Origin: Tausonia pullulans
Taxonomy: Eukaryota > Basidiomycota > Tremellomycetes > Cystofilobasidiales > Mrakiaceae
DNA length: 64,000 bases
NCBI GenBank assembly: GCA_951802195.1
Contig: OX637624.1
Coordinates: 124,001 to 188,000 of the forward strand
Reading direction: 5' to 3'
Shown: positions 24,720 to 34,691 of the stretch, piece after piece
Layout: each line of letters starts with the position of its first letter
Position numbering within the stretch: position 1 is the stretch's first letter
The notes under the pieces: generated by a model
The model's database searches: none
Told to the model about the DNA's origin: nothing
What the model saw: only the letters and a program-made list of their open reading frames with translations
Position numbers and translations under genes: made by a program

Positions 24720-25220
24720 CTCAGCGAACAAGACAAGGATGTAACTGCTTCTCAGACATTCTTTCCCTCGGAGAGCTTCTGCCTGCAGTGGACCTGTATG
24801 AAGGTCGTCCACTGGTCGAGCGCAGTGCGTCCCCTCCGCTCCCCCTCCTGTTGCCACTCCGACTGACTCCCTCCCTCCCCCCCCCCCCCTCGTCCCCCCG
24901 CTCCCTCTCTCTCTCTCACTCAGGGTCACCTGAAACACTTCCACCATCGTCATCCCCTCCTGCCAGACCGCCCTCTTCCACCGCCCACGCCCGCACGCTC
25001 AGCCGACGGCCATCGACGACCGCTCGGCCCCGGTCTTCTCGCCCTCGTCGAGGCAGCTCAGCTTGCTTGCAAGTCACATCGATGATGTGGCGAGAGATGC
25101 AGCCAGCGCCTCTCTGTGGAGGCAGATCGATGGACTGACAATCTCGAGCGAGGGTGCTGGGGAGTTATGCATGGCTGAGAACCTTATTTGCATGCCTCGA
25201 TTCCAAGGCCGTATCGCGTG
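24720..25220 (+). repeat. Dispersed repeat, copy A (inverted partner at 38460-38970)
   Basis: These ~500 bases match 38460-38970 on the opposite strand almost base for base across the core (about 24737-25190), with weaker similarity at both ends. The copy contains what looks like a spliced gene piece: CCTGTATGAAGGTCGTCC, a GTGCGT donor, a CTGACTCC branch-like site, a C-run (24877-24889), a CACTCAG acceptor, then a frame including SSRQLSLLASHIDDV and SLWRQIDGLTISSEG. No terminal inverted repeats, target duplications or transposase were seen. It may be a duplicated host gene fragment or a non-autonomous element. Confidence 0.85.
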
Positions 25221-25747
25221 AACGAACGCGGTCAAATCGCAAGGCAAAGAAGAACGTTTTGACAGATCATCGCACTCGATCTCTGTGGGGCAGCCGACCG
25301 TAGAGCAAGAACAAGGGCTTTCCATTTCGATGCAAGGGGCTCGGGGCTCAGGGGGGGAGGGAATTGTCAAGATCTCGCGGAAACGTCGCCTCGGCCACAT
25401 TCATGGCTACCTCCGTCTCTGTGCTCATGCGCCAGCGAGCTTATCTTTTCATGACGGACTTCGGAACGGATTTTCCGCACCGTTTGGGCAGCCTCTTCTG
25501 TTTTTGCTCAGCATACCCTCGTTCTCACCTCTCGTCCATAAGACACTTGGTTCATCGTAGATCTGTTCTGAACTCTGACTATCCTTGGACAAAAACCCTG
25601 CCGAAGACCTCAAAACGGACCCATGCTACCTCTACCACTTCATTTCCACTCCTTTCCCAACGTCCCTCTCTTCACCCATTCTCCTCAATCCTCGACCCTT
25701 GGGCCAATATTATAACTAATCTAGTCCTGTGATCTATGTACGCGGAC
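25221..25747. other. Intergenic region
   Basis: This lies between repeat copy A and the 3' end of the BIM1-like gene. Frames at 25285-25732 have no domains. Nothing was recognised. Confidence 0.4.
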
Positions 25748-26912
25748 TTAGGCCTTGTTCTCCTTCGAGTACGCCTTGTGGAGCGAGCCCTGAGAAAAGG
25801 AAGCATTAGCACGTCGCCACGCACTCTGGAGGCCAGAATTTGGGAACACCCACGCTAGAGTTGGACTCAAAGTCCGTGCCGGCAACGCTGGCCGTCTGAG
25901 CCGGGTGACCGGTGGCGTTCGCAGCGGTGGCCTGCTTCTTCTTGGAACCGAAAGCGACGAGACCGAAGAACCAGGCGGCGAGACCGAGAAGAGCGAGAAC
26001 AGCGACGGTGACACCGGCGCCAATTCCACCGGCAGCGGCCTTAGAGATGGCTGGAGGTCAAGGGGAAGGAAGTCAGGGAACTGAGGAGTACCAGGAGGAG
26101 GAGCGACTAACCATCGTCCTTCGCAACAGCCTTGGTGCTGACAGTGCTGGCCGAAGCGGAAGCCGAGGCGTTGATGCAGGTGCCGTTCCATGTGTAGTCA
26201 GCCGGCTCGACAAGGCGGATGTCGGCACACGAGAAGTAGGTCTTCGCGTTGGTTCCCTCGCCTTGGTACTCGAGCTGGATGGTGAGCTCCTGGCCTGCAA
26301 CGTTGGAAGCAACCATCAGTTAGAGGAAGAGGGCGAGTAAATGAAGGGAAACGAAAACTTGCCAGCAGTCAGGTTAAACTCGGTGGCGAAGTTGGGGGCC
26401 AGCATGCACGAGTGACCGAGCTGGTCGCCACCGGAGAGCGTGGTCACAAGCGGGCTGAACTGGTCGTCGCTAGTGGGAGAGGTAAGGGTGGAGAAGCCAA
26501 ACTGGAGGAAATAGGCCTCGTCGGTGGTAAGTATGGAGAACTTGCCGCCGCCTTGGGAGTGGTTGTAAGCAATTCTGCATCTTTGGGTGGGGACAGATGG
26601 ACACGGCTCACTGAGAGGGAAGTCGGTGCGAGTCCCGGACTGAGCAGCGCCACCACAGGGGGAGACGCCGACGGTCTGGTTGTTGTAGGTACGAGAAGTC
26701 TAGAGGAATGGTGAAAAGAAGGGAAAGATATCAGGCGGTCGGTCAAGGGAGGAAGATGGGTGTGCTAGGGGACTTACGGGGTGCCTCAGGCTAGCGACAG
26801 GGTAGCTGGCGAGACTGATTGACGAGTGGTCGAAGCGCTTGTCGACGGCAACCGGTGCGGCAAGGGCGAGTCCACAGACCGAGGCAAGGGTGAGAATAGA
26901 GGCAGCGTACAT
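25748..26912 (-). CDS. BIM1-like (X325) copper-domain membrane protein
   Basis: Six exons (26778-26912, 26612-26699, 26363-26551, 26112-26294, 25854-26050, 25748-25789) encode 277 residues. A signal peptide (MYAASILTLASVCGLALAAP) precedes a KR site. The domain opens RHPTSRTYNNQTVGVSPCGG and continues RTDFPLSGGKFSI, SCMLAPNF and TYFSCADIRLV. That is the pattern of the LPMO-like copper acquisition factor BIM1/X325 family. Known members bind Cu(II) through an N-terminal His and are GPI-anchored. Here the likely ligand His is followed by Pro-Thr, and the protein ends in a transmembrane helix (VAVLALLGLAAWFFGLVAFG), KKK and a ~45-residue cytosolic tail. So it is probably type I anchored, not GPI. 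Intron 3 is a GC-AG intron (GCAAGT at 26362). Confidence 0.8.
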
Positions 26913-27867
26913 AGCTCGTAAAGTGGAGATCTCGTGAGAAAGAGGAGAGAGGAGAGATGTGGTAGTGGTCTGAGGAAACTCGGAGAACGACGTTCGGACA
27001 CCTTTTATACCGCAAAAGAGAAGTACAGAAAAGGTGGGCGGAGCGGGAGCGGAAGATGAAAGAGAGCGGGGCTGAGGTGAAAACCCATCGTGAGCGAAGC
27101 GCGGAAGATCGCAAGCTCTATCAAATCAGATTGGGAGATCTCTTGGCGCGCTGGGCTAAGATCAAGGCCGATCCATGTGATCTCCCGGTAAGTCCCAGAG
27201 TGGTCAACGAATGGTCCCTTCACCCGCCGCGTCATGGTTTCAATCTTCATCACCGCCAGATTATCTTCAGGACGGAGAGACTGCGCTGGAGACACCTGAA
27301 GTTTTGCTCTCGACAGGCTCTGAACTCGCTTCTCATTTTCTGCCCACCCACCTCTCACACTTGTTGCTCTCGCCCCGCCTCTCTTCCCCCGCCTTCCCCT
27401 CATCCGACCGACTTTACCTGAGACAATGCATCTCGCTCGGCGAAATTGTTCCTCAAGCGGAGTTCACGAACATCTTGTTCAAGGACTCCAAAATCGGCAA
27501 GAATGGCGTCTACTGCCCGAATTGGACACCGGCAGAGTTGGCCGGGGCGTGGATCCGCTCCCTTGAGTGGCAATAAGCACAGGATGAAATGTCGTTGGTA
27601 ACTATCAAGGCCCGTTGTGAGAAAGTTAAGAGAAAGATTCGAGGAAAAGGCGCTTTGACGGGGCGAAGGTGACGGGCACCGAGAAAGTAGACGTGGAAAG
27701 CACGAACAGAAGGGGAAGACCAGGCATGCATCAAGGGGAAATCCAAATAGGAACCAAGAAGGATACGAGCTCCTGTGATAACGAGAGGTCCAAGGAGTTC
27801 AGCATGGACTCAGGCGAGTAAGGCTCACGCGCGCGGAGATTGATCGACGGGAAAGAAAAAGGAGCTA
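26913..27867. other. Intergenic region
   Basis: Upstream side of the BIM1-like gene. A plus-strand frame at 27211-27576 ends in a segment that looks faintly protein-like (IVPQAEFTNILFKDSKIGKN). It has no start context, domain or partner exon, so it is not called. Confidence 0.4.
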
Positions 27868-28275
27868 TTAGGACTTAACTCTGAACTGAGAAGACACAAA
27901 CAAATTGGAACCGGTGACCGCTGACCGTCGCCGATCTTGGGCTGGAGTAAGAACACGCAGAGAGCGAACGAAGGTCAAAATCGTCCATAACGTCTGGGAC
28001 AAGAGTCGAGAGGGACGAACGGCAAGGTAGTAGTTGATAAAATCAACATCAAACTCGAAATCCACCTATGTGGCGGACTGCGGGAAGCGTGTCAGTCAAG
28101 ACGGAAATCCCGGTGATGGCGACGCTCAGCTGCACGTTGACGCAGGGCGAGAGAGGGGCCGAATTGATGAGGTCGAGGATACACACTTGAAAAGAGCGAA
28201 AAGGACGACGTGACAGACTGCTGGAGCATAATCGAGATGCCCTCGTCCTTCTCGTCCTCGACTATTTCTGCCACA
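27868..28275 (-). pseudogene. Truncated PCNA-like C-terminal fragment
   Basis: Three minus-strand segments resemble the last third of PCNA, the DNA sliding clamp. About 28275-28190: IVEDEKDEGISIMLQQ then SFSL, like the VDKEEEAVTIEM...LTFAL region. About 28178-28095: CILDLINSAPLSPCVN then VQLS, like yeast YLLDIIKGSSLSDRV..LS. About 28065-28010: VDFEFDVDFINYYLAV, like VEYKI...LKYYLAP. The first two are in different frames without a usable intron between them. The second and third could be joined by a short intron. The first two-thirds of PCNA (~170 residues) has no room here, because another gene ends at 28590. It is therefore most likely a relic of a divergent PCNA copy. A real short gene is less likely. 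Identification is by eye. Confidence 0.5.
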
Positions 28276-28589
28276 CGAAGGTAGGTCAGCATTGACTGAG
28301 CACAACAGCTAGTTTGGCCAAGATGAAGATCGGCTACTACACACGGATATTGTCCTCTTCCTCGATGACAGACTCCTCAGCCTCCTCCCCCTGGTCGTCC
28401 GAGGTCTTTCTTGTTCACCTGCGGCCTGCTTCGTCTTCCTCTGCGGGCTCGCTCTCCTATCCTTTCTGGCCATACCGTGGTTCAGTGACAGGGCTCGTCT
28501 CAGCTAGACAAAACAAACAAGAGGCACTCATCCCCATCCCACAGTCAAGCAACAAAAAGAAAGTCCCCCCTTCAGGAAAGAAAACACTT

Positions 28590-30254
28590 CTAAGCCGGCC
28601 TCGAAAACCACCCCGGCTGCTTTGGCGGCTGACCGTTCATCCCGGTCTCTCCCCTAACGAGACCCTGAACTTCCAGCTCCGGCTCATCGACCCACGCCCG
28701 TCGAAGTAGCATTTCCTTGTTCCAGAACCTCCTCACCTCAACGCCCTCGCCCTTGATGCCCAATTGCGCCAGAATGCCCCCGACCTCCTTCGAATGCTGA
28801 GGTCCCGAAACGGCCTCGATCATGCCGTCCGGTCCAGACACAAGGATGAGCGTCTTCTTCCCGTCCTCTAGCACGATCGGCGTCGGTCGACCAGGAGCGA
28901 GCGCAGCAGGCGTCGCGAGAGCAGCAGCATGTGCATCGTCTTCGTCCGTTGGGCCGAACCCGAGCTTGCCGAGGACGCTGGCGAGGAGACCGGGACCGGA
29001 ACGTGCGATGGCGAGCGGGGACTCGCCCTGAGAGGGTTGAAGGATCTCTCGAACAGACTCGAGGGAGAAGCGGGAGGGGCCAAGGTCGGCGAGCTCGAGC
29101 TTGGCGGGAAGAAGGTAAGCGTCAGGGAAATAAGGGGCAAGTTGAGCGAGAGGAAGCGTCGTTGAGGTGTGGAGCAAGGTGATCCGCGGAAGAACGGGCG
29201 TCGGGGCGTCGGACCAGTACGGGGGGCAGATGGTGTGGAGGAGCTGAATGTAGGGGGCGACACCAGTGCCGCCAGAGATCTGAGGGTGGAGGGAGGCCAG
29301 TCAGCGCCGCACCAGGGTGGCACAGGAAAAGACAAGGAGCGGTAATTACGGACCATAATAACACGGTCCCAACCTTGAAGTGACCACCCCTTGAGCCTGG
29401 GAAGGTCTGGGTCCTGGGCAATCGACTGGGGCCGGATGACATCCGTCTCGGTGATATAAGGCCCGCGAGCGTGGAGGTACTTGAACCGCGTAAGCCGGTG
29501 GAGATACCGCGAGACCTCGCCCTGGGACTCGCGCTTGACGAATATGGAAAACTGAGTCGGGATACCCGTCACATGCGGCGGAGGAGGGAAGATAGTGTAG
29601 GGCTGGGAGAAAGCAGAAGTCATCAGTCTCTTGGACTAGCAGGCCTTGACAAAGGTCGCAACTCACGCGCTCGATCTGAAGCTCCGGGTCCATAATCATG
29701 ACGTGATACATGCCTTCGACGCATGTCTCCGGGTTGCCCTTAATGGGCTTGTGGTCGTCCGGGGTGCGAACGGTGATGACCTTGTAGAGACCGTCGCTAC
29801 TCGCCTGGCCCGCAGCCTTGCCGGACCCAGAGCCGCCCTCAGCAGCAGCAGCGCCGTCGGCCTCCTTGCCCAGCGTTTGAACCCACTCGATTGGAAATTT
29901 GCCCCACTCAATCGAGTCGAGTCGTGGGTCGTCCGCAGGGAGGAAGATGAGGAATAGGAGGATGGCCATCGTCGTCGCCGAGAGCGTCCACATCTTCTTC
30001 TCGTTCTTGACGAGCCACTGATCCTCGTGACCCGTCGCTCGGGGGGAACGGTCGATGAAGAAGTCATAAAGCTTGTCCTTGCGCGACTTCTTGGGCAACT
30101 GCGAGGGAATCTCGTCCTCGTCGACATGATTCGGATCAATCGTCGGCTCCTCGTCGATTGTATTGCGCTCAGGCGGGCGCGAGACGTAGGTTCGGTGAGC
30201 AAGAGTTGAGGAGAGGAGGGAAGAGGAGCTGGAGAAGGGGAGACGAGGGTTCAA
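28590..30254 (-). CDS. FAD/NAD oxidoreductase, Cyc2/cytochrome b5 reductase type
   Basis: Exons are 29667-30254 (5' end unresolved), 29354-29602 and 28590-29279, at least 508 residues. The N-terminus is Ser-rich and basic (LSSTLAHRTYVSRPPERN), like a mitochondrial presequence, then a helix at TLSATTMAILLFLIFLPA. The FAD-binding half has R-PYTIFPPPP across the first junction and FSIFVKRESQGEVSRYLH. The nucleotide-binding half starts ISGGTGVAPYIQLLHTI and ends near LVSGPDGMIEAVSG. This build matches mitochondrial reductases such as Mcr1 and Cyc2, which pass electrons at the inner membrane or intermembrane space. The frame at 30254 opens with TTG, so the true ATG is probably in an upstream exon within ~100 bases. 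A Gly/Ala linker in exon 1 is family-atypical. Confidence 0.8.
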
Positions 30255-32431
30255 TCAGAAGTCAGCTTTGTCTCACTATTGTGCAAAGAGAGCGCCCGCG
30301 AAAGCCACACCCGTCCATTCCGCAGATTAGAAGGCTTTCCGATCCCTTCAGGGACCACTCGGCGTACTCATCCCACCCTACGCCTCAGCGGCTAAGAGCC
30401 AAAGCTGGACGCAGAAGGCAGAGCAAGAAGGGATGACAGGCGCCCGGGCCGCCCCTGGTCGGTATGTCTAAAGCGCGCACCCCTCCCTATCCTCTCCAGC
30501 AAGATCGGCCAGCTTCCCTATGTTCAGAGACAAACTGGTGGGCTAAAAGACGGATTGAAGCAGGAGAGAGGCCCGCCTGCCAGGCGGAGAAGAAAGCCTG
30601 CCTGTCCTCGTAAAGACATCGGCGCAAGGAAGAGTGAAAGACAAGGGAAGGAGACTAGTACTAACCTGTTAGATAGAGACGGACAAAAAGAGGACGGAGT
30701 CAGCTTCAGAGTCTCAGCGCAAGAGAATAGGAGCGACAACCAAGCACGGCGAATCGGACGAAGTGTAGAGTGACGGGCAACGGAATAAGTGGCCAGAGAC
30801 AGCCCTGCCGCCCGTGCGACCGTCGCTCACCGTCTACGACAGATCAGAAGACTAGATTGCTGGTACTGGCTAAAAAGACAAGCCCCAGCTGGATATATAT
30901 CGCACTCGCTGGCCATCGACGTCACGAACACACGAAATTAGGGCGAGGCGACGTCGGTTGAGTGGCGACTTCCGTTCCGCAACCGCTCTGACTCCAGCAG
31001 CGAAGACTCGACCTTCGAGAAACCCAATCATTCATGTAAGAAAGCTTGAAACAACAACAAGACCCACCGAGAATCCGATCGAAGGCCAGTGAGCGACCGA
31101 GAAGCTTGGGCGGCGGCGCGCGTCGTTGAGGACGAGGAAGCAGCGGCCGAGGCGATCGCCCGCCTGGCGCAAGGCGCAAGATTAATGCGAAGCATGAAGG
31201 AGTGTCTACTCGTGTCCGGGAAGGGACGGCGGTTGAAGCGAGTAGATGAGGTGGAGGAGAGAGAGGGAAGTCAAAGGTGGCTGTCGGAGGATGAGAGACG
31301 CGGATCGACTTTCGAGGGAAGCGCTCAACTCCACCCGTCGTCCGTCCGTCGACAGCGAGCGAAAGAATAAGAATTCGAAGATCATTCGTCCACCTACTCG
31401 CTCTCTGTCGGCTAGTCTAGTAAAACGAACCCGACAAGCTGCTTTCACCGAGTATACAATGTACTGCAGAAAAGTGCAAGGGCGAACTTCAGACCGAATA
31501 AGCATGCGTTCTCGTTCCTCGCGAGAACGACGTTTCTTAACAAAGCACAGCCGTACGGCACACAATGTCGAGCAACAGCATAAACACAGAAGATTAATAA
31601 GCAAGGCAAAATATAAGTAAATATATGTATGATCTACCGACCCACCCCGTGATCCATTGCCGACCCATCACGGTGGCCCCTCTTCTCAGAGGGCGGACAA
31701 CACAAGGTAGAGGGTGCTAAGATGACCAACAACAAAAGTGCATTCTCCACGACCCCTTGACGCTACACAGTCACTTGTAATGCCCCCAGTGTAGAGGACG
31801 GTGATAGGAGCAAAGGGGGAAACCTGAAGGAGCAACAGTCAGGACGCGAGCAGGAGCGAACAAGCGAGAGTAAAAAGGTACTGACCTTGTAGAGGGTGTG
31901 TGATACGCCGCACCTAATTGTCAGGAAAGCGATAACAGATCAGGCGAGACGATGTCAGTGGCTGTTTCTTGCGGGAAAGGCAAGGACTAGAGGAAGAGGG
32001 ACCCACAGCGTTAGAGGACAACCTCAGAACGGAAGGACTCGAGAGGACATCGTTGCCGCAAAGTTGGACTTGGCCTCCTCTTGACGACGGACAAGTTACG
32101 TTCCAACGCTACCTAGTACGCCCTGGCCTATCTTGGAGCCCCCGCCTCTCTCTACGCTCAACAGAAAGACCCTCGACGGTGTGACTTTTGAGTCTCTCCT
32201 CTGGTAGAACGAGCGATGGCAGGCACGGAACTTGCAGTGCGCGCGCTTTCTTCGTGCCCCACTAACTGTGTCCCCGCAGCTCGTTTTTCTAAAAGGACAC
32301 AATGTCGTTTTCTGTTCGTCTAAAGACCCATCTAATGCAAACTCGTTCCAAAGCCTCCAACATTGCTTCGGACACAAGTCGTGAATCCCCCTCCTCCCCT
32401 CGCTCTCTTCCATCCAACCCAGCTCCATTGC
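30255..32431. other. Large intergenic region
   Basis: About 2.2 kb between two minus-strand genes. No long coding frame with domains was found. On the minus strand, 31824-31885 looks like a perfect short intron (GTCAGT donor, CTGAC branch, TTCAG acceptor). It joins 31886-31913 to 31823 and below, so a small spliced gene or noncoding transcript may lie here. Tandem TA-rich sequence occurs at 31615-31630. Confidence 0.4.
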
Positions 32432-34691
32432 TCAAAACCGGGAGATGTCGCGACCGAAGACGGTGTTGATGACCCAGCTGTGTAGACACAACACCAATGT
32501 CAGCTTTTTGAAATAGAAAAGCAGAGACAAGACGAGCAACACTCACTATCCGAGGAGGAGGAACCTGTTCCTCCAGCTCATCGTCATACCCCAGTAGGCG
32601 CTCCGCCAGAGGACCCACGCGCTCATACCCGTGTCCTTTCCCTTAGGACCCGTGACGTCCGAAGCCGTCCTGTCGACCATCGCCTTCCATGACCCGAGGT
32701 AGACCATAGACCCCCTGTTTTGCAGCTGGAACGGCTTCTCCGACCGGTTCACCGCGAGCGCATTGAGATTCTCCGCCAGCTGGACAGCCTTGGCCGTCGC
32801 AACCTGGGCGGTGGCGGGGAGCTTGGGTCCATCCTTGACGAGGGAGTTGTCACCGATGGCGAAGACGTTCGGGTGGGGCTCACCCGTCTCGGCATCGATG
32901 ACGCGGAGGGTGTCGGTCGTCTGGAGGGACTTGGTCCGTCCGTCCTTGGCGAGCGTGGTGAGGGAGGTGATGAGCGGGTTCGGGGTGAGACCCGTCGACC
33001 AAACGAGGAGACCAAAAGGGAGGCGACCCTCTCCCGCGACCTCCATCCATCCGTCACCGACCTCGAGGACCTTGGAGTTCGGGTGGATGGTGACACCCTC
33101 GCGTGCGAACTGGCGCATCGCGTACTCGCGGAGCGTCTGGTCGAACGAGAGGAGGATCCCGGGGGCGACGTCGTAGAGGTTGACAGTCGCCAGCTGGACA
33201 AGGTCCGGGTAAATGCGCTTCATGTCCGTCGAGAGGAGGTCGGAGAGCTCCCCGGCGAACTCAACTCCCGTAGGTCCACCACCAACGACACGGAAGGAGA
33301 GGAGATCACGCTTCTCCTTCTCCTTGATGAAGGGCTGCGAGGCGCGCTCGAAACCTGGTAGGAGTACACTCAGCGAGTGCCGGACAGCACGATGACAAAG
33401 TCGACTACGCACAATCGAGGATACGGCTGCGGATGGCACGGGCGTCACGAACGTCCTTGAGGAAATGGGCGTGTGGGTGGACACCCGGGGTGTTAAACGT
33501 CGCCGAAAAGGCACCGACGGAGATGACGAGCTTGTCGTAGCCCATGGTAAAGGTCTCGGGCTCGGCTGTCGCACGAAGGTCAGCAACTTGTAGATAAGAC
33601 AGGTTGAGAAGCCGAGCGCGACCCACCAGGCTTGCCGTCCGAGGGAGAAGGAGGAGGGGCGAGGAGGGCACGAGGGGGCATCGAATTGGAGACGTGCGAG
33701 TCGACGGGGTTCTCAACGGCCGTCTTGAGCGAGATCGTCTGTGCCTTGAGATCTGTATGGAATATCAGTGCTGACCATTGGAACTGCACAAGGGAGACGA
33801 GGATAACGAACCGATGGAGTGAGCGCGGGCGCAGGCAAAGTTGACATTCTTGAGCCGCCGAACGGGCTCCAGCGCGCATCGGTACTCCAGCGTGCCGACC
33901 GAGGTCGAAGCGAGGAGCGGGGTGAAGGTGAAGTAGCCGGTGGGGGAGATGACGGTTACTAGGGGAGAAGAGCCAGCGCGCGCGCATGTCAGCTGGGTTG
34001 GAAGGAACAAGCGCGCCGAGAGCGAGAGCGACGGACCATCGTACTTAGATCGGTCGAGCTTGGACGCCTGGAGTCGGCGTGCGACACAAGACAGGTCAAA
34101 GGGTGTGTCAGCGGGCTGGCCAATGGCAAAACAACTGGGTAGGAGGCAAAGAGAGGGTCGAGCGTCGCAGCAGACGGGAAAGCGGCAATGGACGACGGGA
34201 GACGGACGGGCGAGGGAGACAGGCGAGAGACAGGCCGCCGTCTCTTGTCCCTTTCTCGCCGTCCCCATCGCGCGCCCTAGCAGACCCACTCGAGGCTTTA
34301 GCAGGCTCTCGCTGGTCCTCTTGTGCATAAGACCGTCCTCTCTGCCCTCCTTGTCAGCGGGACAACGGCAAAGGGTCTGTCTCCTTCGATGACGCTGGCC
34401 GTCCATTGCGGCAAGAAAACGGCCATCCGCCGTTGCCGCTCGCTCAGTCTCGCCCAAAGCTGTCTCCCGCCTCTCTTTCCTCCTGCCGTCCCTTCGTCCA
34501 ACTCAGGATCCATCAGCGGGAACTCGACCCTCACTCACGAGGTTATAGCCTCCCCAGCCAGAGCCAAGAATGAGAACACGCTCCTTGTTGCCCGCCGAGC
34601 GGGGATTGCAGATCGCCTGTGTGGCGAGCGAGCGCCTGCCAAAGGTCGAGGACCTGGCGGCAACGACGGCCTTGGACGTCGAGGCAAACAT
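32432..34691 (-). CDS. NDI1: Type II NADH:ubiquinone oxidoreductase (mitochondrial)
   Basis: Seven exons (34539-34691, 34037-34067, 33812-33958, 33627-33752, 33413-33565, 32547-33354, 32432-32477) give 487 residues in frame. The presequence MFASTSKAVVAARSSTFGRRSLATQ is followed by the FAD Rossmann motif VLILGSGWGGYNL. A second dinucleotide fold has VVGGGPTGVEFAGEL. FAIGDNS near residue 385 is the FAD-contacting Asp motif, and the C-terminal helices have LGSWKAMVDR and WRSAYWGMTMSWRNRF. This is the single-subunit, rotenone-insensitive enzyme that oxidises NADH and reduces ubiquinone at the inner mitochondrial membrane. No EF-hand insert is visible. Whether it faces matrix or intermembrane space (Ndi1 versus Nde1) cannot be decided from sequence alone. 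Two donors are GTCCGT and GTTCGT rather than GTGAGT. Confidence 0.92.

Noticed and set aside
24737-25200. Idea that the inverted repeats are solo LTRs
   Set aside because: No clear TG...CA ends or flanking target duplication. Similarity tails off gradually at both sides, and the content looks like a spliced host gene fragment.
26575-26611. 37-nt intron in the BIM1-like gene ending at the first CAG
   Set aside because: Too short and it breaks the frame. The next acceptor (CCCAAG before 26551) gives a 60-nt intron and restores the family motif FPLSGGK.
27211-27576. Plus-strand frame ending in a protein-like segment
   Set aside because: No start context, splice partner or recognised motif, so I could not support a gene.
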